Positions 16,897 through 25,744 are shown, numbered from the stretch's first letter. The stretch: 64,000 nucleotides of DNA from Acidobacteriota bacterium (GCA_003224905.1 QIAA01000174.1:1-64000), one strand, 5' to 3'. Program-made: numbers and translations. Notes: generated by a model not told the origin, from the letters alone.

Positions 16897-17331
16897 ATGA
16901 ACACCGATCAGCTTCATCTTGAGCGCCGCGCGGCGCAACGTTTTCCTTTTCAACTGACAGTAGCAATTCGATTGACTGGCAGCAACCTTCAAGGCACTGG
17001 CTTCACTCAGGATTTAAGCGCCCGCGGAGCGCTTCTGTACACGGACCTCATGCCCTCTGAAGGAGAGGAAATTGAGCTTACCTTGATTATGCCTTCTGAG
17101 ATTACGCTGGCCGAGAACATGCCAGTCTGCTGCAGAGGCAAGGTCGTGCGAGTCACTCGACTCGAGAGCAAGTATGCCGTGGCCGTTCATATTGAAAAAT
17201 ACGAGTTCTTGCCAGAGCTTCGCAGCTCAACACCCGCAGCGAGCTTTGCTCGCATCGCCGCTCTGCATAGTCATGGCCGTGAAGACGAAACCGCGGAGTT
17301 CGTGATTCCGCAAACTCCGCCGGCGTCGTAG
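16897..17331 (+). CDS. PilZ-domain protein
   Basis: 144 aa, with GGAGG ideally spaced before ATG 16897. The binding motifs are RAAQR (RxxxR) and DLSARG (DxSxxG), followed by a beta-barrel (EIELTLIMPSE, CCRGKVVRVTR). It should bind c-di-GMP. The last ~40 residues are low-complexity. A terminator follows at 17345. It is similar in layout to the PilZ protein at 3.2 kb, and both have LPPE/MPSE-type strands, so they may be paralogues. Confidence 0.88.
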   Translation: MNTDQLHLERRAAQRFPFQLTVAIRLTGSNLQGTGFTQDLSARGALLYTDLMPSEGEEIELTLIMPSEITLAENMPVCCRGKVVRVTRLESKYAVAVHIEKYEFLPELRSSTPAASFARIAALHSHGREDETAEFVIPQTPPAS

Positions 17332-17344
17332 CTCACCGGACCAG

Positions 17345-17377
17345 ATCCCTTATGCGACAAGGGATTTCCACTTTTTT
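17345..17377 (+). terminator. Probable Rho-independent terminator after the PilZ gene
   Basis: Stem ATCCCTT / AAGGGAT around a 7-nt loop, followed after five bases by a run of six T. It lies 14 bp after the PilZ stop codon. Confidence 0.5.
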
Positions 17378-17615
17378 CCTCGTATCCAATGTAGTGGGTT
17401 TTGTTAGAATGCTAGTTCACAGCGGGAGTTCCTTCTCTTCGGGGCTGTCCACTGATGTGTCCGCTCTTTTCCCATTTTGGCTGGCATGATGTCAGCTGAA
17501 GCTTGCGGTTTTCAGGTAAGGGGGAATTTGCAATAAGCTTGGTTACGACAGTCACTTGGCTTGAACCCTTGTCTCTCAATAACATGGGTGGCGATACTGA
17601 AATAAAGCGGGTGCC

Positions 17616-18845
17616 ATGCACGGTGTAGCGGTTACTCTGTTGACGGAAGAAAACGAGCGCCTTTCCGTGCTCCAGCACCGTCTGGATGGCACGCAGATGG
17701 GCCGCAATGTGTTCAGCCATGTGGGATTTCCCGCCGGTCCAACCGACCCAGTCTTGCGCCAGATCCAGGACGTCCGTTCGGAAGTCGTGCTGGTCGATAT
17801 CGACCCTCATAATGTACAGCGCGCCATCAGTGCCATTGAACTGATCAACTCCAGCACCAGTGACATCGCGATCTTCGCCGTCGGCGAAATGACGCACCCT
17901 CCTACGATCGTCGCCGCTATGCGCGCGGGCGCACGTGAATATCTGGAACGCATTGCGACATCCGAAGCGATTCTGGAAGCGCTCACTCGCTTTGCCACTT
18001 CTCGCAGCAAGACCCGTACGTCTTCTGGGCGAGCCAGAGTCTTTACGGTAACAAACGCGAAAGGCGGCACCGGTGCAACCACGGTTGCCGTGAATACAGC
18101 GGTTGCTCTGCAAGAGACACAGGGCCGCGTGTTGCTGGTAGATTTCGGCTCTCTCGGCCATGCCACCCTCCATCTGAACGTGCGGCCGGCATTTGGTTTG
18201 GCCGATGCGTTACAGAATCTCCATCGCCTCGATGCATCCTTGCTTGAGGGCTTGATGACCCAATGCAAGGGCGGACTGCAATTGTTGGCCGGGCCCCAGA
18301 ACCCACATCAACTGACGCCGGGTGCGGCGGAACTGGCTCGTCTATTCGATCTGTTGGTCGCGCACTTTCACTATGTAATTGTGGACTGCTCAGGCCGGCT
18401 CGATCAGATTACCCGCCTGCTCAGCGATCTGTCGACTTCAGTCCTGCTAGTTGCGCAAGCCGATGTAGTTTCACTCTGGAGCGCCGGCCGCATTCGGGCC
18501 TTCTTGGAAGAGGGCGCCGGACGAGATCGAGTCCGAATCGTGCTGAACCGCTATAAGAAAATTCCCGGCTTCACTGACGAAGACATCGAGAAAGCCACCG
18601 GCAGCAAGCTGTTCTGGAAGCTTCCGAACAATTATCAGGTGGTTGCACCTGGTATCGACAAAGGCGTGCCTGCTGCGTCACATGACAGCCACGATATCGG
18701 GCGTTCTTTCCGTTCTCTGGCAGCGGCCCTGACACAAATCTCGAATGCCGGCGAAAGCTCTCCGGAACCGGGCTATCAGCCCGAGACGTCCAAAAAGAAA
18801 GCCTCGGGTCGCCTTCTAATTTCTCCGTTGCGCGCCGGTCAGTAG
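17616..18845 (+). CDS. CpaE-like receiver/ParA-type ATPase
   Basis: 409 aa. An N-terminal receiver-like domain (~1-125; EVVLVDIDPHN, AAMRAGAREYLERI) is followed by a MinD/ParA ATPase (~140-380) with deviant Walker A KGGTGATT at 149-156, LLVDFGSLGHATLHLNV and VIVDCSG. This is the CpaE layout; CpaE proteins localise Flp/Tad pilus assembly at the pole. No other tad/cpa genes are in the window, so it is an orphan here or acts in another positioning process. The C-terminal ~30 residues are basic and disordered. ATG 17616 has only a weak ribosome site. Confidence 0.85.
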   Translation: MHGVAVTLLTEENERLSVLQHRLDGTQMGRNVFSHVGFPAGPTDPVLRQIQDVRSEVVLVDIDPHNVQRAISAIELINSSTSDIAIFAVGEMTHPPTIVAAMRAGAREYLERIATSEAILEALTRFATSRSKTRTSSGRARVFTVTNAKGGTGATTVAVNTAVALQETQGRVLLVDFGSLGHATLHLNVRPAFGLADALQNLHRLDASLLEGLMTQCKGGLQLLAGPQNPHQLTPGAAELARLFDLLVAHFHYVIVDCSGRLDQITRLLSDLSTSVLLVAQADVVSLWSAGRIRAFLEEGAGRDRVRIVLNRYKKIPGFTDEDIEKATGSKLFWKLPNNYQVVAPGIDKGVPAASHDSHDIGRSFRSLAAALTQISNAGESSPEPGYQPETSKKKASGRLLISPLRAGQ

Positions 18846-19001
18846 CAACTTCCAATCCGGCACAATGTCGTCCTGACTCCCCTATACTTAGCTCACTGAT
18901 CCTGTCGCTCATTTGCAATCGTTCAAGACTAAGATGCCCGAAATTTTCGTCCAAGCTGACGCCTGCGGTACTTCATCGGACATTCAAACAAACAGAAGGT
19001 C

Positions 19002-19025
19002 ACCGGCTTCGCCGGTATCTTTTTA
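19002..19025 (+). terminator. Probable Rho-independent terminator
   Basis: ACCGGC-TTC-GCCGGT is a perfect 6-bp stem with a tight 3-nt loop, followed by ATCTTTTTA. It sits 157 bp after the CpaE-like gene and just before the sulfatase pseudogene, and would end transcription from the left. The rest of 18846-19108 shows nothing recognisable. Confidence 0.6.
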
Positions 19026-19108
19026 CGGTTGCTCTGTGCTTCGGGGATTAGCACCGGCCTGATTGAAGATGTCGGTCTGCTTCTCTTTCAGAGGATTAAC
19101 TGGGCTGC

Positions 19109-19779
19109 TTGGGGTCACATGACGGCGTGAAATATGTCGACGATTTCATCGGGTACCTGATTGAGGAATTGAAGAAGCGGGGGCGGGACAAGAACACGCT
19201 TCCCATCATTACTTCAGATCACGGTGAGTCGCTCGGTGAGCATCATCTGCTAACCCACGATCGAGCGCTCTATTGGGAACTGATTCATGTGCCGCTGCTG
19301 ATCCGGTTTCCCGGCCAGGTACCCACAGAACCGCGGATTACAACGCCGGTTACGACCGCGGCGATTCCCGCAACCATTCTGGATCTGCTCGGCCGCACGG
19401 AGCCGGAGAGCCTTTCTGTCCCGGCCTCACCCCACTCTGGAAGAGTCCGGCGGCTGTCGGCCCGTGGCCAAATCCCATCTCAGAACTGGCGCAGGACGAA
19501 TACTCGGGTCACGGTGATGAAGAAACGGACAAAATCATACCGACCAACGCCACGGGAAGTATGAAGTCGCTGGCAATATCGCAGTGGCACTTAATCGTGC
19601 ACGAGAAACGTGGCATCCGGCTCTATGATTTGAAGAATGATCCACATGAGCTGCGCGATGTCGCCAACACGCCCGAAAACAGATCGCTCGCGCTCAGTCT
19701 GGCTGCCCAAATCCAGCAGTTCACAGCGCCCGGGTTCGAAATGAGTCCACTTCGTATCAGCCGGTTCAGGCGTAGTTGA
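19109..19779 (+). pseudogene. Sulfatase (arylsulfatase A-like) C-terminal remnant with frameshift
   Basis: The first part (19109 to ~19415) reads VKYVDDFIGYLIEELKKRG, ITSDHGESLGEHHLLTH (metal-binding SDHGE) and VPLLIRFPG, the middle of an arylsulfatase. At about 19411-19425 the frame shifts, and the rest continues in the next frame (LTPLWKSP, ...WHLIVHEKRGIRLYDLKND, PHELRDVANTPEN) to TAG 19777-19779. The N-terminal half with the formylglycine-site Cys is missing. It is a truncated and frameshifted pseudogene, not an active enzyme. Confidence 0.85.
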
Positions 19780-19805
19780 TTTGCCCGAACGCATACAACA
19801 ACATC

Positions 19806-19834
19806 TTGACTTCGTTATGTCTCTCCGGTAGGCT
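19806..19834 (+). promoter_or_regulatory. Possible sigma-70-type promoter for the 19921 gene
   Basis: TTGACT at 19806, a 17-bp spacer and TAGGCT at 19829, giving a leader of about 80 nt before ATG 19921. The -35 box is good, the -10 box is weak. Confidence 0.3.
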
Positions 19835-19920
19835 CCGCCAGTCTCAGGGATAATAATAATTCCTGTTGTTTCCGTCGCGTCGAGTACATCTACTTTCGCA
19901 AATAAGGAGGTAAAACGCTG

Positions 19921-20799
19921 ATGAAGAATGTCATTGCAGTACTCCTAGGGTCATGTCTTCTGCTGGGAGAAGTAAGCGTTATGGCGGCGCAAGAGAAGTC
20001 CGAGGAGACAACGCCACCGCCCAAAGTGCTCTCAATTTTCCGCGAGTTTCTGAAACCAGGCAAGGGTGGCAGTCCACACGAAAAAGCCGAAAGCGCATTC
20101 GTGCAGGCTTTTGCTCGCGCAAAATGGCCCACACACTATCTGACCGTAACTTCAGTTACCGGCAAACCGCGTGCCCTTTTTCTCACCGGATACGATTCCT
20201 TTGACGCCTGGGAAAAGGACGTCAAGGCAGTCGAGAAGAATTCCGCGTTATCAGCCACGCTGGATCGCGCCGCCATCGCCGATGGTGACCTGCTGAGTGA
20301 TGCCGATGCTTCGGCCCTTGTTTATAGTGAGGAATACAGCCTACGCGCTCCGGTCGATATTCCTCACATGCGCTATTTCGAGATTTCGCTTTTTCAACTG
20401 CGTCCAGGACATTACAAAGAGTGGGACGAAGCGGTAAAGCTGGTGATGAAAGCCTACGAGAAGATACCCGATGCTCATTGGGCTACTTATGAGCTCATGT
20501 ACGGCCAGCAAGGTCAGGCATTCGTCATCTTCACCCCGCTGAAATCGGCTGCTGAGATTGACCGCGGCTTCGACCAAAACAAGCAGTTCATGGCCGCAAT
20601 GGGCGAAGACGGTATGAAGAGGCTCAGTGAACTGGAATCGGCTGCTGTTGAATCGAGGCAAACCAACCTGTTCGCGTTTAGTCCGAAGATGAGTTATGTT
20701 CCGGATGAGTGGGTCAAGGCAGACCCGGACTTCTGGAAACCAAAATCGATGGGTGCTGCGGCCGGTAAGGCTGCAGAGAAACCCGCGGCAAATCAGTAG
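19921..20799 (+). CDS. Secreted protein with two NIPSNAP-like (dimeric alpha/beta) repeats, function unknown
   Basis: 292 aa, with a strong ribosome site AAGGAGG 10 bp before ATG 19921 and a signal peptide ending near residue 23 (VMAA). Residues ~37-110 and ~150-235 are two similar halves, each with a strand ending in LxPG, two helices and a strand pair (THYLTVTSVTGKPRALFLTG against HWATYELMYGQQGQAFVIFT). This is like the ferredoxin-like fold of NIPSNAP/antibiotic monooxygenase proteins. No catalytic residues can be named. It is followed by a terminator, so it is a single-gene unit. Confidence 0.7.
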   Translation: MKNVIAVLLGSCLLLGEVSVMAAQEKSEETTPPPKVLSIFREFLKPGKGGSPHEKAESAFVQAFARAKWPTHYLTVTSVTGKPRALFLTGYDSFDAWEKDVKAVEKNSALSATLDRAAIADGDLLSDADASALVYSEEYSLRAPVDIPHMRYFEISLFQLRPGHYKEWDEAVKLVMKAYEKIPDAHWATYELMYGQQGQAFVIFTPLKSAAEIDRGFDQNKQFMAAMGEDGMKRLSELESAAVESRQTNLFAFSPKMSYVPDEWVKADPDFWKPKSMGAAAGKAAEKPAANQ

Positions 20800-20819
20800 A
20801 GTTCGATAATTTCCAGAAG

Positions 20820-20852
20820 GCGCCAGCGATCACCAGGTCCTGGCGCTTTTTT
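20820..20852 (+). terminator. Rho-independent terminator
   Basis: Stem GCGCCAG / CTGGCGC followed directly by TTTTTT, 21 bp after the stop of the gene at 19921-20799. A strong, classical terminator. Confidence 0.8.
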
Positions 20853-20915
20853 GCTTGCCACGGAACTGTCCTCAGCATAGTCGAAGGGGCCCTCGCGCGC
20901 GTAAACTTTCCAGCA

Positions 20916-22487
20916 ATGGCCACTGACATCAAGATTGCACCGCCGAGGCTAACTTCACGCAATCCGGCAACGGGCGAGGTTTTGCGCGAGTTCGAGGGAG
21001 CGACCGAAACCGAAGTGGCAGCCGCTGTCTGCCGCGCCCGCGCAGCTCAGCCGCAGTGGAACGAGTTGGGAGTGCAGAGAAGAATCGGTATTCTCCGCCG
21101 ACTCCAGCAACTGCTGCACCAGAACAAATCCCAGATCGCGCAGCTCATCACGCATGAAGCCGGCAAGCCTTACGTCGAGTCCCTGACAACCGAAGTGCTG
21201 GTTGTTTTGGATGCTGCTCGTTTCTTGATTGAGAACGCCAATCGATTCCTGCGCGATGAGCCACTCGCGCACGGCAATTTGGCCATGAAAACGAAGGCCG
21301 GACGCATCCTGCGGGACCCGTACGGCGTGATCGGCATCATTTCGCCCTGGAATTACCCCTTTTCCATTCCTGCCAGCCAGAGCCTTGCCGCGCTCGCGGC
21401 AGGAAACGCTGTAGTACTGAAGCCCTCGGAATTCACTTCGCTCGTGGGACTTGAATTGGCATCACTGCTCCATCAGGCCGGAGTGCCGAAGGACGTATTT
21501 CACGTTGTCGTAGGGGACGCCTCTACAGGAACTGCACTGGCGGGCTCAGAAATCGGCAAACTAATATTTACCGGAAGTGTTGCCACTGGCAAACGCATCG
21601 CCCAGCTTGCGGCAGCGCGCCTTCTTCCGGTCGTGCTGGAACTCGGTGGAAAGGATCCGATGCTGGTGCTCGATGATGCAGATGTTGAAGTCGCGTCGAG
21701 CGGAGCCGTTTGGGGCGCATTCGTCAATGCCGGGCAGGCTTGTTTGTCGGTCGAGCGCTGCTATGTCCATCGCAGCCTTTATGAGCCATTCCTTGAAGCT
21801 TGTGTGAGCAAGACGAAGCGGCTGCGGGTGGGCAACGGCATGAGTCCCGACACCGACGTTGGTCCGCTGATCAGCGAACGCCAGTTGCGAATCGTGGAGT
21901 CGCATGTTGCAGATGCCCGCGCGCTCGGAGCTCGCGTTCTGACCGGCGGTACGCCATTGCGCGAATTGGGACCCAACTTCTACCCACCAACCGTTGTAGC
22001 CGATGTGACGCATGACATGCGCATCATGCGCGAAGAGACGTTTGGTCCCGTGCTGCCAGTCATGCCCTTTGATACCGTTGACGAGGAAATCCGCCTGGCG
22101 AATGATTCGGAGTACGGCCTGGCTGCCAGCATCTGGACACGCGACCGCCAGCGTGGGGAAGCTGTGGCGAGGCGTCTTCAAGCAGGAACGGTGATGGTGA
22201 ATGACGTCGTTTCCTGCTACGGCATCAGTGAAGCGCCGCACGGGGGCGTGAAGTCGAGTGGTCTTGGCCGCACCCATGGAAGGCTTGGGCTGGAAGAGAT
22301 GGTGCGGCTGAAGTATCTCGACTCGGACCGGTTGCCGGGAATTAAAAAGGCCTGGTGGTACAGCTATGGTGGGGCGTTCACGAGGCAAGTTGAGGCTTTC
22401 ATTGACCTGCAGTTTGCACCGAAATTGCACCGTTTGCGAAGTGCCTGGCGCTCAGCAGGCATTATGACGCGCGGCACGAAACTGTGA
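20916..22487 (+). CDS. NAD(P)-dependent aldehyde dehydrogenase
   Basis: 523 aa. ALDH marks: SPWNYP at 143-148, VLKPSEFTSLVGLELA, FTGSVATGKRIA, the general base Glu242 in LELGGKDPM, catalytic Cys276 in GQACLSVER, and the C-terminal PHGGVKSSGLGR. It is closest in pattern to succinate-semialdehyde-type or medium-chain ALDHs. The C-terminal ~45 residues (KKAWWYSYGGAFTRQVEAF) extend beyond the minimal fold, as in some ALDHs of long-chain substrates. Substrate not predictable. It is followed by a DinB-like gene 65 bp on. Confidence 0.92.
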   Translation: MATDIKIAPPRLTSRNPATGEVLREFEGATETEVAAAVCRARAAQPQWNELGVQRRIGILRRLQQLLHQNKSQIAQLITHEAGKPYVESLTTEVLVVLDAARFLIENANRFLRDEPLAHGNLAMKTKAGRILRDPYGVIGIISPWNYPFSIPASQSLAALAAGNAVVLKPSEFTSLVGLELASLLHQAGVPKDVFHVVVGDASTGTALAGSEIGKLIFTGSVATGKRIAQLAAARLLPVVLELGGKDPMLVLDDADVEVASSGAVWGAFVNAGQACLSVERCYVHRSLYEPFLEACVSKTKRLRVGNGMSPDTDVGPLISERQLRIVESHVADARALGARVLTGGTPLRELGPNFYPPTVVADVTHDMRIMREETFGPVLPVMPFDTVDEEIRLANDSEYGLAASIWTRDRQRGEAVARRLQAGTVMVNDVVSCYGISEAPHGGVKSSGLGRTHGRLGLEEMVRLKYLDSDRLPGIKKAWWYSYGGAFTRQVEAFIDLQFAPKLHRLRSAWRSAGIMTRGTKL

Positions 22488-22502
22488 ATGCCTCATCGTA
22501 AA

Positions 22503-22529
22503 CCGCAAAGGTTTTGCGCTCCTTTGCGG
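22503..22529. repeat. GCAAAGG inverted repeat (dispersed unit)
   Basis: CCGCAAAGG / CCTTTGCGG, a perfect 9-bp stem with a 9-nt loop, between the ALDH stop and the DinB-like gene. It has no T-run, so it is a weak terminator at best. The unit is related to those at 7700-7741 and 58306-58402. Confidence 0.45.
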
Positions 22530-22552
22530 GCTATTACTTGGAGAACTCAACC

Positions 22553-23041
22553 ATGTCCACGAGCACAGGTCCCAAACGTGAACTGCTGCGCCATGCTGTT
22601 GCCACTCTGGCCTATCGGGGCGGGAAAGCTCTGCGCGGCGCGCCATCGGAATTCTCTGATTTTCACGCCGGCCCAACCACAAGAACACCAGGACAGATCC
22701 TGGCCCACATCGGAGATTTGCTCGACTGGGCTCTATCCATCGCGAAGGGCAAACAGCAGTGGCAGAACTCCAAACCGCTGCCCTGGAACCAGCAGGTCGA
22801 TCGTTTCTTCGCCGCACTGAAGGTATTCGACACCTGTCTCGCCTCCACCGAAGACTTACACGCTGCGCCGGAAAAATTGTTCCAAGGCCCGATCGCCGAC
22901 GCCTTGACCCACGTAGGCCAACTCACGATGTTACGCCGCCTGGCGGACGCGCCGATTCGAGGAGAGAGTTACTTCGTTGCTGAGATCGCGGTTGGCCACG
23001 TGGGGCCGGACCAGGCAGCGCCAAAGAGAGAGTTCGATTAA
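22553..23041 (+). CDS. DinB-like family protein
   Basis: 162 aa from ATG 22553 (MSTSTGPKRELL), preceded by TTGGAGA at good spacing; an upstream in-frame ATG at 22514 lacks a ribosome site. Four-helix-bundle pattern with the His positions of DinB/YfiT proteins: PGQILAHIGDLLDW and the last-helix IADALTHVGQLTMLRRLADA. Such proteins bind a divalent metal and may act as thiol-dependent S-transferases, but most have no known role. Confidence 0.7.
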   Translation: MSTSTGPKRELLRHAVATLAYRGGKALRGAPSEFSDFHAGPTTRTPGQILAHIGDLLDWALSIAKGKQQWQNSKPLPWNQQVDRFFAALKVFDTCLASTEDLHAAPEKLFQGPIADALTHVGQLTMLRRLADAPIRGESYFVAEIAVGHVGPDQAAPKREFD

Positions 23042-23059
23042 CTCCGGAGCAGATGTCCG

Positions 23060-24193
23060 TTATCGGGGCGCACCTGCCTTCCGAACTTGACTATACTGAG
23101 GCCCACGAAACCACAGGTCAATCGGCTTCTGAATCCCCTTCGCTGAAAAGGGCAGTTGCACTTTGCGTCCCTCGCCCGCAGACGCATATCCGGCATAAAT
23201 AGCCTGCATCACTATGAGCCCGTCTTCTCCCGTAGCCTTGGGATTCTCCTTTCCACGTGCGCAACGCGAGAAGTGTGCCATCTCCTGGGGAAAGCCGTAA
23301 TTCCACAACTCCTCGAACACCGGATAGCTCCAGCCCTTCGTGCTGGGAGCCTTCTCAACGGCGTAGCCGTATCCGTTCTCGCTGTACGTGGGTAGAGCGT
23401 TACCCATGTGAAGATTGGCATAAGTCACTCCGTTCTCCCCGTACACTTCAATTCTGTCATCCATGCCGCCACGGCGGGCCCAGCTGTTCTCCACTATGCC
23501 TACGGCCCCATTGGCAAATTCGAGAATGCAGTGACATTCGTCATCTCCCTCGGTCTTGTCGCTATGAACATACGTGCCCATCTGGCAGTAAACCGACTGA
23601 ATGGCAGGCCGCCCCAGAAACCAGTAACAGAACGCAATTCCGTGGCATCCCAAATCCATCAGCGCGCCGCCGCCTGAGCGACTCACGTCCCAAAACCAGG
23701 GACTGTGCGGACCAAAATGCTTTTCACTCTGCTTCACCAGGTGGACTCGACCGAATGCTCCCTCGTCAGCCATTTCTTTGGCTTTGACATATTTGGGCGT
23801 AAAGAAAAGTTCCTCGGCATACATCAGCAGCACGCCATGCTCTCGGGCTTCATGGACCATCCGCTCGCCCTGTTCGATAGTCATGGCCAACGGCTTTTCG
23901 CAGACAATGTGTTTGCCCGCCCGGGCACACTCGATGGTCATCTCTGCGTGCAGATGGTTCGGAGTTGCGATCGTAATCATCTCAATATCGGGTTCTTTCA
24001 GCATCTCGCGATAGTCAGTGAACACGCGCTGGATTCCATATTGCTTGGCCAGATGCGCGGCGTTTCCCGGACTGGGCGAAGCTACCGCGACGACCTCACC
24101 ATCTTCCGGAGCAAGCTTGAAAGCGGAGGCATGAATGTCGCCCTGGAAGCGCGATCCGATAATTGCAACTTTGACTTTGCCGTTTTGTGCCAT
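23060..24193 (-). CDS. Gfo/Idh/MocA-family NAD(P)-dependent oxidoreductase
   Basis: 377 aa. An N-terminal Rossmann part (VKVAIIGSRFQGDIHASAF), TPNHLHAEMTIECARAGKHI, the active-site EKPLAMT, and the C-terminal alpha/beta domain with GGGALMDLGCHGIAF (the catalytic His region). Members oxidise or reduce sugars and inositols. No sugar transporter or isomerase is next to it. The nucleotide motif reads GSRFQG instead of GxGxxG, common in this family. Single gene, convergent with the DinB-like gene. Confidence 0.9.
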   Translation of the reverse strand: MAQNGKVKVAIIGSRFQGDIHASAFKLAPEDGEVVAVASPSPGNAAHLAKQYGIQRVFTDYREMLKEPDIEMITIATPNHLHAEMTIECARAGKHIVCEKPLAMTIEQGERMVHEAREHGVLLMYAEELFFTPKYVKAKEMADEGAFGRVHLVKQSEKHFGPHSPWFWDVSRSGGGALMDLGCHGIAFCYWFLGRPAIQSVYCQMGTYVHSDKTEGDDECHCILEFANGAVGIVENSWARRGGMDDRIEVYGENGVTYANLHMGNALPTYSENGYGYAVEKAPSTKGWSYPVFEELWNYGFPQEMAHFSRCARGKENPKATGEDGLIVMQAIYAGYASAGEGRKVQLPFSAKGIQKPIDLWFRGPQYSQVRKAGAPR

Positions 24194-24304
24194 GAGCTGA
24201 ATTCCTTCGTTTTAGCAAAGGTATAGTAGCGGTACCGCGATCAGGCTCAGCTGCCGCCAGACATTATTCCAGCAAATGTCCTGAAGGTGGAACTGATGCT
24301 TGAT

Positions 24305-24430
24305 GGTTCTAGTCGGCCCGTTTACCGTTGAGTAAAATGGAGCAGACTTGGATTTGACTCTGCAGGTCTGCAGCGGTGAACGAGGCCAAGATTTGGCACA
24401 ACTGAAACTACGGTTTCCCCCCAACAACTC
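24305..24430 (+). repeat. Upstream copy of a duplicated promoter/gene-start block
   Basis: This stretch matches 25283-25410 in order and nearly base for base: GGTTCTAGTCG, ACCGTTGAGTAAAATGGAGC, TTTGACT, a TTTGGC...CAAC stretch and CCCCAACAACTC-like end. The downstream copy carries the start of the gene at 25370. This copy has small indels that break the frame, so it is a decayed duplicate of that promoter and first codons. Confidence 0.75.
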
Positions 24431-24450
24431 ACAACAAACGAAATAAAGAC

Positions 24451-25185
24451 GTGGAGAACGCAGTGAATAACCTCACTACATGGGTGCTGGCGGTTGGGAT
24501 ATGTGCAGGCGTGCAAGCTGTCGCACAAGAACAGGTTCTCACTATGGACGACGAGCCCCACCATTCACGTGTCTTCAGCAACGAGTATTGTCGGGTCTAT
24601 AACGTCAGCCTAAGGCGTCTTGAGGAGACGAAACCCGTTGTCCATGAACATGACTGGGTACGAATGAACCTTGGCGGCAGCGTCGAACAAGCGTGGGGCG
24701 GAACCGTATTTTCAAAGGCGGGCTATGATGATCCCGAAGGTTACTTTGTTTCCTTCTTTTATCCCGTAATCCGGTTGAGTCTGCGGAATCCGCACATTGA
24801 ACCATATCGAGCGCTGATTGTTGTAATCATGCGGGAAGATGACAGCCGGAATCGCTGGCGCGATCCCTCGATCGACCCGTTTGCGCAGAAGCTTGGCCCA
24901 GGAGTTGATCCGCACATTTCGTATGTCACAACACTGACCAAGACCTCAGTCGAGATCATGAACGTGCAACTACTTTCAGGGGACTCCAAGGAACTTCATT
25001 CGCTAGGCGTCGGAGCTCTCGTGGTTGCGATGAGCGAACTGAAGCTGTCGCCGAAGCAGCAGGATAGAGAATCCGAGGAGCTTCAACTTGCCAAAGGCGA
25101 TGTTCATTGGCTTCCCGGCCCAGCGCATGCATTCAAGAACCTGGCGAAGGAACCCGCCCGCTTCGTGGTTTTGGAAATGAAGTAG
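24451..25185 (+). CDS. Secreted cupin-like protein
   Basis: 244 aa with a signal peptide (about residues 8-25, VLAVGICAGVQAVAQ). Two cupin-like halves: SRVFSNEYCRVYNVSLRR with KPVVHEHDWVRMNLG, and the end LAKGDVHWLPGPAHAFKNL with RFVVLEMK. The last pattern is the usual second cupin motif with metal-type His residues. It is rare for the gene to lie exactly between two copies of a promoter block (24305-24430 and 25283-25410), which suggests it came in with, or was flanked by, a local duplication. Function unknown. Confidence 0.65.
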   Translation: MENAVNNLTTWVLAVGICAGVQAVAQEQVLTMDDEPHHSRVFSNEYCRVYNVSLRRLEETKPVVHEHDWVRMNLGGSVEQAWGGTVFSKAGYDDPEGYFVSFFYPVIRLSLRNPHIEPYRALIVVIMREDDSRNRWRDPSIDPFAQKLGPGVDPHISYVTTLTKTSVEIMNVQLLSGDSKELHSLGVGALVVAMSELKLSPKQQDRESEELQLAKGDVHWLPGPAHAFKNLAKEPARFVVLEMK

Positions 25186-25282
25186 ATAGGCTGCTAAGTT
25201 CGGCATATTTTCGGAGCATTCTTTGGCGTGACCCGGGCGATTGCACTGCATTTTTGAATCCCCTTCATGCCCGCTCCCGCAA

Positions 25283-25410
25283 GGTTCTAGTCGCCCCATT
25301 AACCGTTGAGTAAAATGGAGCAGAGTCGAATTTGACTTTGCGACCTACCGCGGCATACGAGGACAAACTTTGGCCACAACCGAAACCGGCGTCTCCCCCG
25401 AACAACTCCC
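25283..25410 (+). repeat. Downstream copy of the duplicated block, used as promoter of the 25370 gene
   Basis: Contains the shared GGTTCTAGTCG and ACCGTTGAGTAAAATGGAGC stretch, TTGACT at 25332-25337 as a possible -35 box with TACGAG 18 bp on, a GAGGA ribosome-like site, and the TTG start at 25370 with the first codons. Compare with 24305-24430. Confidence 0.7.
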
Positions 25411-25699
25411 TCACCACAAGGTAAAACTAAAAAAGCCAGGGCAGCGCGCCTGTAATGAAAAAGATGCAAAAGGCAAGTTCTGCGGCGGACATCTCAAGCG
25501 CTGGTATTACACGACAGATGTCCTTGAGCAGGCCTGTGGAGATGCAGAAAAAGCCTGGGGGGCCAACGCAGAAGTCTATCGCTGTGAGCACTGTAAGACG
25601 CTTTATTTGCCCAATGCCGACGAAGCGCGCGGATTGAATGTGGCTGGTCCGGGACAGCTTTCAGTTTTTGGATTGACGGTTCCGCCGAAACGGACCTAA
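25370..25699 (+). CDS. Small putative zinc-binding protein
   Basis: 109 aa from TTG 25370, with a GAGGA site upstream. It has five Cys: C28, C38, C56 and the knuckle C72-EH-C75 in YRCEHCKTLYLP, a likely zinc ribbon, plus HLKRWYY between. No named family is recognised. Cytosolic (no signal peptide). It precedes the HMGL-like gene by 46 bp on the same strand and could be co-transcribed. Confidence 0.65.
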   Translation: MATTETGVSPEQLPHHKVKLKKPGQRACNEKDAKGKFCGGHLKRWYYTTDVLEQACGDAEKAWGANAEVYRCEHCKTLYLPNADEARGLNVAGPGQLSVFGLTVPPKRT

Positions 25700-25744
25700 A
25701 GCGATGCATTTGCGGATGGGCCGACTCGGGCTGACACTCCCCAC

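Noticed and set aside
17412..18173. 253-codon minus-strand frame
   Set aside because: Opposite the CpaE-like gene, which has a Walker A motif; the sequence is Arg/Gly-rich as expected for a shadow frame.
21561..22430. 289-codon minus-strand frame
   Set aside because: Antisense to the aldehyde dehydrogenase catalytic region; no motif of its own.
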